Part shown: positions 8,458 through 16,452 of the stretch, piece after piece
Layout: the number at the start of each line of letters is the position of its first letter
Position numbering within the stretch: position 1 is the first letter of the stretch
NCBI GenBank assembly: GCA_001595785.1
Contig: LSSJ01000043.1
Span: forward strand, 1 to 64,000
DNA length: 64,000 bases
Source: Euryarchaeota archaeon SM23-78
GTDB taxonomy: Archaea; Nanobdellota; Nanobdellia; Woesearchaeales; SM23-78
Direction: 5' to 3'
Made by a program: the position numbers and the translations under genes
The notes under the pieces: model-generated
The model's input: only the letters and a program-made list of their open reading frames with translations
Told to the model about the DNA's origin: nothing
The model's database searches: none

Positions 8458-8721
8458 TTATTTCTTTTCTTCCTCTTCAGATTCTTCTTCAATATCGCTA
8501 ACAAGCAGAACCTCTGTGTTTCTAATACCTTCAATAATCTGAACCTTGTTCTGGATAAAAGCCTTAAGTTCTGTGTTGTTCTTGGTCTCAACCTCTGCAA
8601 CAATATCAAACCTACCATAAACCTCATGAATTTCTATGACTTCCTTGAACTCTTTAAGCTTAGAACTAGCAATCCTCATCTTTCCCTGTCTTGTGTTAAT
8701 AAGCATATAGGCTTTTTCCAT
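8458..8721 (-). CDS. Stand-alone Lrp/AsnC ligand-binding (RAM) domain protein
   Basis: About 75 residues match the RAM (ACT-like) domain of Lrp/AsnC regulators: EKAYMLINTRQGKM..., then EVYGRFDIVAEVETKN and a final strand RNTEVLLV. No DNA-binding helix-turn-helix is present. The C-terminal tail is almost all Glu/Lys. Such stand-alone proteins form ring oligomers and may sense amino acids or bind other Lrp subunits. The internal ATG at 8721 was chosen because a TATA box (minus strand TTTTTATAC, near 8747) is about 26 nt upstream. It lies just downstream of the Toprim gene on the same strand and is convergent with hef. Confidence 0.75.
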   Translation of the reverse strand: MEKAYMLINTRQGKMRIASSKLKEFKEVIEIHEVYGRFDIVAEVETKNNTELKAFIQNKVQIIEGIRNTEVLLVSDIEEESEEEEKK

Positions 8722-8762
8722 GCATAGAGGAGAAAGAGGCGGGTGTATAAAAAGATTTCGCA

Positions 8763-9122
8763 TTATTTTCCAGAAAATTTACTTAAATAAGTGATTAGCC
8801 CCTCTATCTGTCTTAGCTTTGTCTTGAACAACAAGTTCCTAACTTTATCATCAACAAAAACTCCTCTTTTGTTCAAATCCTTTTTTAGCTTACCATAGAT
8901 TTGTTTGCCTTTTTTATCTAAGTCTGTGAGAACCACAACTTTTTTATCAGTTATTTTCTCAACAACTGCAAAAAGAGGCTTGTCCAGAGTAACAACGTTC
9001 TTAAAACCTACCTCTTCTAAGGCTTTCTTATCTTTTTTTCCTTCTACAATTACACGGACGTTCTTTAATTTATCAATTTCTTCATACAACTGTTCTATAA
9101 TTCTTTTCTCTTCGTGATTCAT
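8763..9122 (-). CDS. Toprim-domain protein (RNase M5/primase-like)
   Basis: A single Toprim domain spans most of the 119 residues. It has the conserved Glu motif RVIVEGKKDKKAL, then VVVLTDLDKKGKQI, which supplies the DxD pair. The tail RNLLFKTKLRQIEGLITYL resembles the archaeal small-Toprim (UPF0292-like) family. These proteins are related to RNase M5 and topoisomerase/primase domains and may act in RNA or DNA cleavage. The open frame extends upstream into the tRNA-Leu gene, so the start at 9122 is the first ATG clear of the tRNA. The stop abuts the promoter of the RAM-domain gene. Specific substrate unknown. Confidence 0.75.
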   Translation of the reverse strand: MNHEEKRIIEQLYEEIDKLKNVRVIVEGKKDKKALEEVGFKNVVTLDKPLFAVVEKITDKKVVVLTDLDKKGKQIYGKLKKDLNKRGVFVDDKVRNLLFKTKLRQIEGLITYLSKFSGK

Positions 9123-9126
9123 GGAA

Positions 9127-9269
9127 TGCGGGGGACGTGATTCGAACACGCGTAAGCACTACTCCAAGGCTGGTACCTTGTCCTGCCAAGGCCCAGGCCT
9201 TGTCTAAGCTAACAGGCTCTGAACCTGTCCCGTTTGGCCCCTTGGGTTTGGCCGCTCCGGCACCCCCGC
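9127..9269 (-). tRNA. tRNA-Leu(CAG), expanded by two insertions
   Basis: On the minus strand the acceptor GCGGGGG (9263-9269) pairs with CCCCCGC (9128-9134), with discriminator A at 9127. The T-loop is TTCGAAT. The anticodon stem ACAGG/CCTGT encloses TTCAGAG with anticodon CAG (9219-9221). The gene is 143 nt. A 14-nt insertion in the D-loop (about 9232-9245) sits between direct repeats of GGCCAAAC. The variable arm is about 60 nt and holds about 45 extra nt (about 9159-9203), made of two similar hairpins (CAAGG...CCTTG). Removing both gives about 84 nt, a normal tRNA-Leu length, so they look like noncanonical introns. Splice sites are inferred only. Confidence 0.82.
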
Positions 9270-9334
9270 GTCAGTCGGGCGGTGGCGGCCCAAAAATTTC
9301 GTTCCGTGGAATTTTTGATTGCCGGCACCCTCGC
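9270..9334 (-). other. tRNA-Leu 5' leader with a duplicated tRNA-like 5' end
   Basis: Minus-strand sequence from 9334 begins GCGAGGGTGCCGGC, nearly the same as the tRNA 5' end GCGGGGGTGCCGGA 65 nt later. Between them is an inverted repeat (AAAAATT...AATTTTT) and GC-rich sequence (GGCCGCCACCGCCC). A TATA box (minus strand TTTATAAA, 9361-9368) is spaced so that transcription would begin near 9334-9338, at this duplicated end rather than at the mature tRNA. Confidence 0.5.
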
Positions 9335-9444
9335 TTATAGATTAAAAGAAATAAACTTTGTTTATAAATGTTTTAGTTGGCTAGAAAACATCTTTTCTTA
9401 TTGACAACTTTTAAATATTAGTTAACCACCCCTAATCAAGCAAA

Positions 9445-9705
9445 ATGGGGGATGAAGTTAATTTAGATGTTGTGGCTGAGGAATTATTCCAATATGTTAA
9501 AGAACACAAAATTCTAAAAGAATCAGATATTTTTAAAATATATTGGGCAAAACATGATGATGGCCTTACTGGGCCACAATTAAGGGTGTTTTTGAATGAG
9601 TTAGTGATACAGGAAAAACTAATCGACCTTTATCCTAGGAATGAAAGCCCAGACAGTGCGCCAAGTGGAAGGCGATATTATATCATTGCTCCTCAAAAAG
9701 AATAA
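9445..9705 (+). CDS. Hypothetical 86-aa protein, possible winged helix
   Basis: A small acidic protein with a helix-rich N-terminal half (VVAEELFQYVKEHKILKESDIFKIYW) and a likely recognition helix plus wing (LTGPQLRVFLNELVIQEKLIDLYP...GRRYYIIAP). This resembles a winged-helix fold, but I cannot assign a named family. A TATA-like TTTTAAATATT (9410-9420) lies about 28 nt before the ATG, so it is probably leaderless. It is followed directly by the primase gene, which has its own TATA box. Confidence 0.6.
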   Translation: MGDEVNLDVVAEELFQYVKEHKILKESDIFKIYWAKHDDGLTGPQLRVFLNELVIQEKLIDLYPRNESPDSAPSGRRYYIIAPQKE

Positions 9706-9778
9706 TTCAAAATTTTATTTTGTGATATTCTGAAAAACAACATTCTTTAAATACACTTATAGATTACCAAGGGTTAAC

Positions 9779-11134
9779 ATGATGTTCCTTGCAAAAACCT
9801 TATCTTTCTATAAGAGAAAAGATATTCAGGAAGAGCTTGTAAAGCATGCCAAGGACAAAGAGGTGGCTTTCAGGTTTGACGAGAGGTTTGGCAAGCGCCC
9901 AGAAACCCTTTCTTATCCTAATGATGTGCTTGAACTAGCCAAGCAAAGAGTTACTAGCTTCCATTGCTCAGAAGAGCTATGGACTAATCCTTTACAGTTA
10001 AGGACTGATATGAGGAGAAAAGAGCAGGACGAGTTGAGAAAGGGCTGGGACTTGGTTTTTGATATTGATTGTCATTTCTTTGATTACAGCAAGATAGCTG
10101 CTTATTATGCTATTAGGGCTTTAAAACACAACGGCGTTAAATCAATAACAGCTAAGTTTTCAGGCAACAAAGGGTTTCATATAGCGGTTCCATTTGAAGC
10201 CTTTCCAGAATCAATCGATGGACAACCCTTAAAAGATTTGTTTCCTGAAGCGCCCAGAAGAATAGCAGAATACATTAAGTTCTTAATACAAGAACCTTTG
10301 AGTAAAGCCATTATGAAAGTTGAGAAAAAGGATTTTAATAAAATAATTAAAAAGACAGGGCTAAAATCAGAAAGAATAATTCGTTATGATAAGAACGAGT
10401 TTGGTGATGAAATACCCAAACTGAATGTGGAGAACTTCTTACAAATAGACACCTTGTTGCTTAGTTCAAGACACTTATATAGGATGCCTTATTCCTTTCA
10501 CGAGAAGTCTCAATTAATCTCTGTGCCTGTTGATATAAATAAGATTCTCAATTTCAAAAAAGAGTTTGCAGAACCAAACCAAGTCAAAGTTGAGCATCCC
10601 TTTCTTAATAGAGATGTTAATCTTTGCAATGCAGAAAAACTATTAAGGAATGCCTTTGACCATAAACCAGCAGGCAGGATTATTGAAGAAGAGGAGAAAA
10701 GAAAAAAGAAATTTGACGAAAAACAAAAAGCTTATTCATTACCAGAGAAAGCCATTGGTGAAGAAAACTTTCCTCCTTGCATTAAACTAATCCTTAGCGG
10801 TCTTGAAGATGGTCGTAAAAGAGCAGTTTTTATTCTTATAAACTTTCTTGCTAGTTGTGGCTGGGATTATGACATGATAGAGAAGAGATTAGTGGAGTGG
10901 AATGAAAAAAATCATGAACCTCTAAGACAGCAATATATATTAGGACAGTTAAGATATGCAAAACAAGGCAAAGAAATTAAGTCGCCGCCTAATTGCGACA
11001 ACCTGGGCTATTACAAAGGCTTTAATGTGTGCAGACCAGAAGAGCTGTGCGAGCAGATAAAGAATCCTTTGCAGTATGCTAAGAGAAAGGAGCGGAGCAC
11101 CATACACTTAAAGAAGAAAGTAAAGAAAAAATAG
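9779..11134 (+). CDS. priS: One-chain DNA primase (PriS fused to PriL Fe-S domain)
   Basis: The N-terminal part is the archaeal/eukaryotic primase catalytic subunit. The metal-binding DID is at residues 95-97 (WDLVFDIDCH), followed by the SGNKGFH motif typical of PriS, and a later HLYRMPYSFHEKS stretch. The C-terminal third instead resembles the large-subunit Fe-S domain: PPCIKLILSGLEDGRKRAVFILINF..., then NCDNLGYY and VCRPEELCEQIKNP, giving four Cys suited to a 4Fe-4S cluster. Single-chain primases of this kind are known from Nanoarchaeum equitans, so a separate PriL may be absent from this genome. A TATA-like element (CTTTAAATAC, 9746-9755) sits at leaderless spacing. ATG 9779 or 9782 are both possible. 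Confidence 0.85.
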   Translation: MMFLAKTLSFYKRKDIQEELVKHAKDKEVAFRFDERFGKRPETLSYPNDVLELAKQRVTSFHCSEELWTNPLQLRTDMRRKEQDELRKGWDLVFDIDCHFFDYSKIAAYYAIRALKHNGVKSITAKFSGNKGFHIAVPFEAFPESIDGQPLKDLFPEAPRRIAEYIKFLIQEPLSKAIMKVEKKDFNKIIKKTGLKSERIIRYDKNEFGDEIPKLNVENFLQIDTLLLSSRHLYRMPYSFHEKSQLISVPVDINKILNFKKEFAEPNQVKVEHPFLNRDVNLCNAEKLLRNAFDHKPAGRIIEEEEKRKKKFDEKQKAYSLPEKAIGEENFPPCIKLILSGLEDGRKRAVFILINFLASCGWDYDMIEKRLVEWNEKNHEPLRQQYILGQLRYAKQGKEIKSPPNCDNLGYYKGFNVCRPEELCEQIKNPLQYAKRKERSTIHLKKKVKKK

Positions 11135-11385
11135 TCTTCTCCTTATTATCTAATCATAAGATTTATAAATACTCTGCTGTTTTTCTCCTCTTGTTTGGGT
11201 GGTAATGAACCTAAACCAGGAAAAAGCCTGAAAAGAAAGCCCTTTTCAGTACACAAAGAGCACTTTTTTGTTCTTAGTGTCTTCTATATGGGTTTTCCAA
11301 AAAAGGCTTTTAGTCATACACATAAATCATTACTCCTAGTTATCCAGGAGGGTATGAATCAATACATGTTATTAGAAGTGATACA
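11135..11385 (+). promoter_or_regulatory. Promoter and about 195-nt leader of the ribosomal cluster
   Basis: A TATA box (TTTATAAAT, 11162-11170) would start transcription near 11190, giving a long leader before uL3. The leader has a perfect 8-bp hairpin: CTGAAAAG (11228-11235) with CTTTTCAG (11242-11249). Ribosomal operon leaders are often autoregulatory binding sites. A TTG-initiated frame (11195-11401) crosses the leader but overlaps the uL3 start and has no recognisable product, so it is not called as a gene. Confidence 0.5.
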
Positions 11386-12381
11386 ATGCCACGAACTATG
11401 AAACCAAGAAAGGGAAGCATGGCTTATTGGCCTAGAAAGAAGGCTAAAAAGATTTATCCTCGAATCAAGGGCTGGTCAAAACATGCTTTTGATACTTCTT
11501 CTCTTCTTGGCTTTGCTGGTTACAAGGCAGGGATGACACATATTCTGGGCGTGGATAATAAAAAGACCTCGCCAACCAAGGGCGAGGAGATACGCTTGCC
11601 TGTTACTGTGATTGAGTGCCCGCCGCTCAAAATTTTTTCTGCTCGCTTCTACAAAAAAAATGCTTATGGTTTGTTTGTTGCCAAGGATTTCTTGTTCAAA
11701 CCTTCCAAAGACCTTCAACGCAAACTTTCTCTTCCCAAAAAGCTTTCTGACATAAAAGAGTTTGACAAAATCAATCCTGACGATTATGCTGATATCACGA
11801 TTCTTGCTTGTACCCAACCAAGACTTGCTGGTATTCCAAAAAGGAAACCAGAAATCTTTGAGCTCAAGCTTAGTGGAACTAACAAGGATAAGCTTGAATT
11901 CATAAAAACGCACGCTGATAAGGATGTTTCTGTTGAAGAAGTATTTAAAGAAGCCCAGATGATTGATGCTCATGCTATTACTAAAGGAAAAGGAACCCAA
12001 GGTCCTGTTAAGAGGTTTGGTATTGGTTTGAGACACCACAAATCAGAGAAAGGAAGAAGAAACCCTGGTAGCAGAGGCCCTTGGAAGGCTCAGCAACACA
12101 TAATGTACAGAACCGCTTATGCTGGCCAGACAGGTTTTCAGCAACGCATTCAACTAGGCCTTCAAATAATCAAGATAGGAGCAAAGCCAGAGGAGATTAA
12201 CCCAAAGGACGGCTTTCCCCATTATGGCAAGGTAAGGACCACTTATCTGCTCTTAAAAGGCTCTGTTCCTGGGCCAAAAAAAAGGATGATACTCTTAACC
12301 CAACCCCTGAGGCTGCCTAAGAAAGAGGCGCCTCTCCCAACTATTGTTCAGATTAGTGTGCAATCAAAACAAGGAAGATAA
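11386..12381 (+). CDS. rpl3: Ribosomal protein uL3
   Basis: Large-subunit protein that helps form the peptidyl-transferase region and the GTPase-factor site. The N-terminus MPRTMKPRKGSMAYWPRKKAK matches the archaeal/eukaryotic L3 family, as do GFAGYKAGMTHI, the TKGKGTQGPVKRFG loop that reaches towards the catalytic centre, and RRNPGSRGPWK. The length of 331 aa is normal. It is the first structural gene of the S10-type cluster and is 12 nt from uL4. The start is fixed by homology. Confidence 0.97.
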   Translation: MPRTMKPRKGSMAYWPRKKAKKIYPRIKGWSKHAFDTSSLLGFAGYKAGMTHILGVDNKKTSPTKGEEIRLPVTVIECPPLKIFSARFYKKNAYGLFVAKDFLFKPSKDLQRKLSLPKKLSDIKEFDKINPDDYADITILACTQPRLAGIPKRKPEIFELKLSGTNKDKLEFIKTHADKDVSVEEVFKEAQMIDAHAITKGKGTQGPVKRFGIGLRHHKSEKGRRNPGSRGPWKAQQHIMYRTAYAGQTGFQQRIQLGLQIIKIGAKPEEINPKDGFPHYGKVRTTYLLLKGSVPGPKKRMILLTQPLRLPKKEAPLPTIVQISVQSKQGR

Positions 12382-12393
12382 GGTTATGCTAGA

Positions 12394-13413
12394 ATGAAAC
12401 TAAAAGTTTTAAGCAGGACAGGGAACGCGCTTGGTCAGGTAGATTTGCCTGCCCAGTTTTTAGAGCCAATAAGAGAGGACCTTATTAAAAAAGCAGTTTT
12501 GGCTATTCAGAACAATAAAAGACAAGCGTACGGTGCTTACGAAGAAGCAGGCAAGAGGCATTCTGTGCAACTCTCAAAAAGAAGAAGGGCTTTTCGAGGC
12601 TCTTATGGTCATGGTATTAGCAGGATTCCCAGAAAGATTCTTTCCAAAAGAGGAAGACAGTTTTACTGGGTAGGGGCTTTTGCACCAGGTACTGTTGGTG
12701 GTAGAAAAGCACACCCTCCTAAAGCTGTGAAAAAATGGGGGTGGAAGCTTAACACCAAGGAAAGAAGAAAAGCAATTCGCTCAGCCATGAGCGCTACCAT
12801 GGATAAAGAGCTTGTTATGAGGAGAGGACACAAAGTCCCTGATACTTATCCTTTCATCCTTGAAGAAGGCTTAGAAAAGACTATCAAAACCAAGGACTTA
12901 CTTGGGATTTTAACCAAGCTTGGTTTTAAAGAGGAGTTGATAAGAACAGACAGCACAAAGATGCGTGCTGGAAAAGGAAAACGCAGAAGCAGAAGAAAGG
13001 TTACTAAAAAAGGCGCGCTCCTCGTGGTGTCAGATGCAAAACAACTAAGACAAGCAGCCAAGAATATTCCTGGCATTGAAGTTACCAATGTTAATAGACT
13101 AAACACAGAAATGCTTGCTCCAGGAGGGCATCCTGGCAGAGCAACTATTTTCACAACCAAAGCAGTTGAAGTGTTAAAGACTGGCTTGTTCACGAAAGAT
13201 TACCAAGGAGAACCTCAGAAAAAAGAGAGGAAAAAAAAGAAAGAAAAGCCAAAGAAAGTTGAGAAGAAAAAGGAGAGGAAGGTTAGGAAAGAAAAAGCTG
13301 TTAAGAAATCACAGAGCTCAAAGAGCTCTGGGAAGTTAGAGGCTACGCCTCAAACTAAAGAAAAAAAGAAACCAGAAGCAAAGAAAAAAACAAAATCCGA
13401 GGCTAAGAAATGA
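12394..13413 (+). CDS. rpl4: Ribosomal protein uL4 with charged C-terminal tail
   Basis: The first 265 residues or so are a standard archaeal uL4, with NNKRQAYGAYEEAGKRHS, the RRRAFRGSYGHGISRIPRK loop, and GRKAHPPK. The last 70 residues or so are a low-complexity Lys/Glu tail that normal L4 lacks, so the protein is 339 aa against about 255. It overlaps uL23 by 4 nt, indicating translational coupling. The tail resembles those on uL22, uS3, uS17 and other proteins of this cluster. Confidence 0.95.
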   Translation: MKLKVLSRTGNALGQVDLPAQFLEPIREDLIKKAVLAIQNNKRQAYGAYEEAGKRHSVQLSKRRRAFRGSYGHGISRIPRKILSKRGRQFYWVGAFAPGTVGGRKAHPPKAVKKWGWKLNTKERRKAIRSAMSATMDKELVMRRGHKVPDTYPFILEEGLEKTIKTKDLLGILTKLGFKEELIRTDSTKMRAGKGKRRSRRKVTKKGALLVVSDAKQLRQAAKNIPGIEVTNVNRLNTEMLAPGGHPGRATIFTTKAVEVLKTGLFTKDYQGEPQKKERKKKKEKPKKVEKKKERKVRKEKAVKKSQSSKSSGKLEATPQTKEKKKPEAKKKTKSEAKK

Positions 13414-13658
13414 TAATCAAATACCCTTTATCAACAGAGAGAGCAATAAGACTTATGGAAGCTGAGAACAAGCTAGTGTTCATAGTGGATAATAAAGCCA
13501 ATAAGCAAGACGTGAAAAAAGCAATAGAGGAGAGGTTTAATGTAAAGGTTGTCCAGGTCAGAACCTTGAATGATTCCAAGGGAAGGAAAAAGGCTTATGT
13601 GAAGTTTTCACCAGAAACACCTGCTATTGACCTGGCCACAAAGCTTGGATTAATGTAA
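13410..13658 (+). CDS. rpl23: Ribosomal protein uL23
   Basis: An 82-residue protein with the uL23 core, beginning IIKYPLSTERAIRLMEAENKLVFIVD and continuing to the conserved VRTLNDSKGRKKAYVKFSPE loop. uL23 lines the polypeptide exit and is a docking point for SRP and the translocon. It lacks the eukaryotic-type N-terminal extension, like most archaeal forms. The start overlaps the end of uL4 in an ATGA arrangement. Confidence 0.96.
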   Translation: MIIKYPLSTERAIRLMEAENKLVFIVDNKANKQDVKKAIEERFNVKVVQVRTLNDSKGRKKAYVKFSPETPAIDLATKLGLM

Positions 13659-13696
13659 GTTAAGGTAAGTATGTATATGTAAAGAGCGTGATAATC

Positions 13697-14407
13697 ATGG
13701 GAAAAAACTTGACTCAACAGAAGAGAGGAAAGGGAAGCCCTACTTATAAGAGGCCTAGTTTTAGTTTTAAAGGAGAGAACAAGATAGGCAGGGAGGGGTC
13801 GGTTGTGATTACAGAACTCTTGGGCTGCAGAGCACACACCGCTCCTCTTGCAAGAGTGAAATATGAGGATAATGTTACCTCCTTAATCATTGCTCCTGAA
13901 GGCGTAAGAACAGGGCAGGCCTTAACCATTGGTGGCAAAGAGATAAAGCTAGGCAATATTTTGGAGCTTAAGAACATTCCAGAGGGAACCTCTATATTTA
14001 ATATTGAGAATAAGCCAAGAGACGGCGGCAAGTTCGTAAGAGCCTCTGGTATGAGTGCAAGAGTGGTTGCTAGGACAAAGTTAAAGGTTACTGTTCAGTT
14101 ACCCTCAAAGAAGTACAAGCATTTTAATCCTAATTGCAGAGCGTGTATTGGTGTTGTGGCCGGAGGGGGCAGACCTGAGAAACCCCTTTACAAAGCAGGC
14201 AAAAAGTATCATAAGATGAGGGTAAAAAATAGATATTGGCCTATTGTTTCAGGCACCAGCATGAATGCTGTTGATCATCCCTTTGGAGGCACCAAAAGCA
14301 GTCACAAGGGAAGACCCACCATTGCTCCTAGAAATGCTCCTCCAGGAAGAAAGGTTGGTATGCTTCGCCCCAGGAATACAGGAAGAAAGAGGGGTAAGAA
14401 GAGATAA
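13697..14407 (+). CDS. rpl2: Ribosomal protein uL2
   Basis: A conserved large-subunit protein needed for subunit association and peptidyl transfer. Typical sequence includes SPTYKRPSFSFKGE, the OB-fold/SH3 region GVRTGQALTIGG, and the diagnostic VSGTSMNAVDHPFGG stretch with its catalytic-site His (HPFGG). ATG 13697 is preferred to GTG 13688 because it begins MGKNL like other archaeal uL2 proteins. Length 236 aa is normal and no charged tail is present. Confidence 0.97.
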   Translation: MGKNLTQQKRGKGSPTYKRPSFSFKGENKIGREGSVVITELLGCRAHTAPLARVKYEDNVTSLIIAPEGVRTGQALTIGGKEIKLGNILELKNIPEGTSIFNIENKPRDGGKFVRASGMSARVVARTKLKVTVQLPSKKYKHFNPNCRACIGVVAGGGRPEKPLYKAGKKYHKMRVKNRYWPIVSGTSMNAVDHPFGGTKSSHKGRPTIAPRNAPPGRKVGMLRPRNTGRKRGKKR

Positions 14408-14446
14408 ATGTTAAGAGATAGATGTGTGTAAGATGAGGATGATAAG

Positions 14447-14827
14447 ATGATGCGAAAAGGCTTTACTTATCGAGGGAAGTCTTTGGAAGAGCTCAGAAAG
14501 ATGAGCTTAACAGAACTAGCTGCGCTTATGCCTAGCAAGGAGCAGAGAAAGATAAAGAGGCTTACTGAGCAGGAGAAGAAGTTGATAAAGAAAATACAGA
14601 CTAGTAAGAAGCCTGTCAGAACCCACCTTAGGAGTATGATAGTGCTTCCTTTTATGGTGGGCAAGACCGTGCTTGTTCATGTTGGTAATGGCTTTCATCA
14701 AGTCAACATTATTGAGGAAATGATTGGGCATAGGCTTGGAGAGTTTGTGCTTACAAGGAAAAGGATTGCACATAGTGCTCCTGGAATAGGAGCCACCAGA
14801 TCTAGTGCAAGCTTGTCAGTTAAGTAA
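14447..14827 (+). CDS. rps19: Ribosomal protein uS19
   Basis: A small-subunit head protein. FTYRGKSLEELRKMSLTELAALMPSKEQRK is the archaeal N-terminal extension. RTHLRSMIVLPFMVGKTVLVHVGNGFHQVNI and GHRLGEFVLTRKRIAHSAPGIGATRSS form the conserved core and tail. Length 126 aa is normal. Two ATGs stand in tandem at the start (14447 and 14450). The stop is followed after 2 nt by uL22. Confidence 0.96.
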   Translation: MMRKGFTYRGKSLEELRKMSLTELAALMPSKEQRKIKRLTEQEKKLIKKIQTSKKPVRTHLRSMIVLPFMVGKTVLVHVGNGFHQVNIIEEMIGHRLGEFVLTRKRIAHSAPGIGATRSSASLSVK

Positions 14828-14829
14828 AA

Positions 14830-15549
14830 ATGAAGTACAGATACGCATTCAAGTCGGATAAAGAGAACATTGTTAAGGCAGTTGGTAGAGACATAGGCAT
14901 CTCTACCAAGCAGGCAGTAGAGCTTTGCTCTTTTATCAAGAACAAGCGTCTTGCAAATGCCCGCGCTCTGCTGGAAAAAATAAGAAATAAACAAATAGCT
15001 GTGCCTTTTAAGAGATTCACAGAAGGCGCCGGTCATAAAAAAGGCATGAGTGCTGGTAAATACCCTCTTAATGCTTCAAAGCAGTTCCTTAAGTTGTTAA
15101 AAACCCTTGAGGCTAATGCTCAGAACAAAGGGCTGAGCTCTGAACTTAAGCTTATTCATGCTTGTGCTCAAAAAGCATCAACTCCTCTTCGTTATGGGCG
15201 AAAGAGAAGAATAGAGATGAAAAGAACCCACATTGAGTTGGTGGCAGAGGAGGTTGAGCCTGTTAAGAGGGAGGCTAAGAAAAAACCAGAAAGAAAAGAA
15301 GAAAAGGTTGAAGAAAAAAAAGAGGAAAAGAAGCCAGAACCGGCGGCAGAACCAAAAAAGGAAGTTAAGAAGGAAGAGGTAAAGAAGAAGGAGACGGAAG
15401 AAGTTAAAGAAGAAAGGAAAGAACCCGCAAAGAAAGAAGAGAAGCAAACAAAAGCAAAACCTGGAACTAAAAAGGAAGAAGAGAAAAAAGAAATAAAGAA
15501 AACAACCACGGTCGCTGACGCGACAAAGAAACCCAAGGAGAAAAAATGA
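14830..15549 (+). CDS. rpl22: Ribosomal protein uL22 with very long charged tail
   Basis: Residues 1-150 are uL22, with the diagnostic beta-hairpin region SAGKYPLNASKQFLKLLKTLEANAQNKG and the end CTPLRYGRKRR-like motif (here STPLRYGRKRRIEMKRTHIEL). uL22 lines the exit tunnel. Beyond residue 150 there are about 85 residues of Lys/Glu/Pro repeats not found in ordinary uL22 proteins. The tail is read in the same frame up to the 4-nt overlap with uS3, so it is probably translated. It could bind rRNA or other proteins at the exit. Confidence 0.94.
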   Translation: MKYRYAFKSDKENIVKAVGRDIGISTKQAVELCSFIKNKRLANARALLEKIRNKQIAVPFKRFTEGAGHKKGMSAGKYPLNASKQFLKLLKTLEANAQNKGLSSELKLIHACAQKASTPLRYGRKRRIEMKRTHIELVAEEVEPVKREAKKKPERKEEKVEEKKEEKKPEPAAEPKKEVKKEEVKKKETEEVKEERKEPAKKEEKQTKAKPGTKKEEEKKEIKKTTTVADATKKPKEKK

Positions 15550-16433
15550 TCGAGAAGAAGTTCGTTAATCAAAACATAAAGGAATTCCAGATTAAGGAGT
15601 ATATTAGAAATAATCTTAGTAGGGTTGGACTTAGTGATGTTAAGCTTCAAAGAACGCCGTTAGGCGAGAAAATAATCATAAGCACAAGCAGACCAGGTCT
15701 GGTTGTTGGAAGGTCAGGAACCAACATCACAAAGCTAACCAAGGATTTGAAACAGGTGTTTAAACTAGATAACCCGCAGATAGAAATCGAGGAGGTTACC
15801 AGCATCGGGTTTGATGCTAACATAATTGCTGAGATGATTGCTAATTCACTTGAGAAGTTTGGCACAACCAGGTTCAAAGGCATTGGTCATAAAGCAATAT
15901 CTGATGTGATGAGTGCAGGCGCCCTTGGTGTTGAAATCTTGATATCTGGCAAGGTTCCAAGTGCAAGGGCAAAGACATGGAGGTTTTACCAAGGCTACTT
16001 GAAAAAGTGCGGAGACATAGCAATTTCACAGGTAAGGGTTGCTTACACCATTGCTAAGCTTAAGAGTGGGGTGATTGGAATAAAAGTTAGTATAATGACA
16101 CCTGATACTGTGCTGCCAGACAAGATTAAGATTTTAAAAGAGCAAGACAAGCTTGTTGAAAAGGTAGAGGAGGTCAAGGATAAAGCACTAGAAAAAGAGA
16201 TGCAGGACAAGATTAAGGAGTTAGAGGCTTCACAAGCAGAGAAAACAGTTGAGAAGAAAAAAGAGGAAACCAAAGAAGAGAAAAGGGAAAAGAAGGAGAA
16301 GAAAGACGACAAAAAAGAGGTCAAGGATAAGAGGAAAGTTAGTAAAAAGACAGGTTCAGAAGTAGCAGATAAAAAAGAGGGAAAAGAGAAACAGGAAAAA
16401 AAGAAGGAAGCTAAGAAGAAGAAAGAGGCATGA
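15546..16433 (+). CDS. rps3: Ribosomal protein uS3 with charged tail
   Basis: The N-terminal KH domain (RPGLVVGRSGTNITKLTKDLK) and the C-terminal uS3 domain (GALGVEILISGKVPSARAKTWRF, then GVIGIKVSIMTPDTVLPDKI) are complete by residue 200. The final 90 residues or so are Lys/Glu-rich and absent from standard uS3. uS3 sits at the mRNA entry channel and is also a helicase element. It overlaps uL22 by 4 nt and is followed by uL29 after 19 nt. Confidence 0.95.
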   Translation: MIEKKFVNQNIKEFQIKEYIRNNLSRVGLSDVKLQRTPLGEKIIISTSRPGLVVGRSGTNITKLTKDLKQVFKLDNPQIEIEEVTSIGFDANIIAEMIANSLEKFGTTRFKGIGHKAISDVMSAGALGVEILISGKVPSARAKTWRFYQGYLKKCGDIAISQVRVAYTIAKLKSGVIGIKVSIMTPDTVLPDKIKILKEQDKLVEKVEEVKDKALEKEMQDKIKELEASQAEKTVEKKKEETKEEKREKKEKKDDKKEVKDKRKVSKKTGSEVADKKEGKEKQEKKKEAKKKKEA

Positions 16434-16452
16434 TAAAGCAAACCAGCACAAA

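Noticed and set aside
9137-9340. A plus-strand frame rich in Pro and Gly over the tRNA-Leu region.
   Set aside because: It is the complement of the tRNA gene and its leader; the tRNA features are far stronger.
11195-11401. A TTG-initiated 68-residue frame before uL3.
   Set aside because: It overlaps the uL3 start, has no ribosome-binding site or recognisable sequence, and covers what is better read as the operon leader.
15178-15650. Long hydrophobic Phe/Leu/Ser-rich frames on the minus strand opposite uL22 and uS3.
   Set aside because: They are antisense images of the Lys/Glu-rich tails (AAG/GAG codons give CTT/CTC), with no start signals; the same holds opposite uS5, eL32 and uS17.
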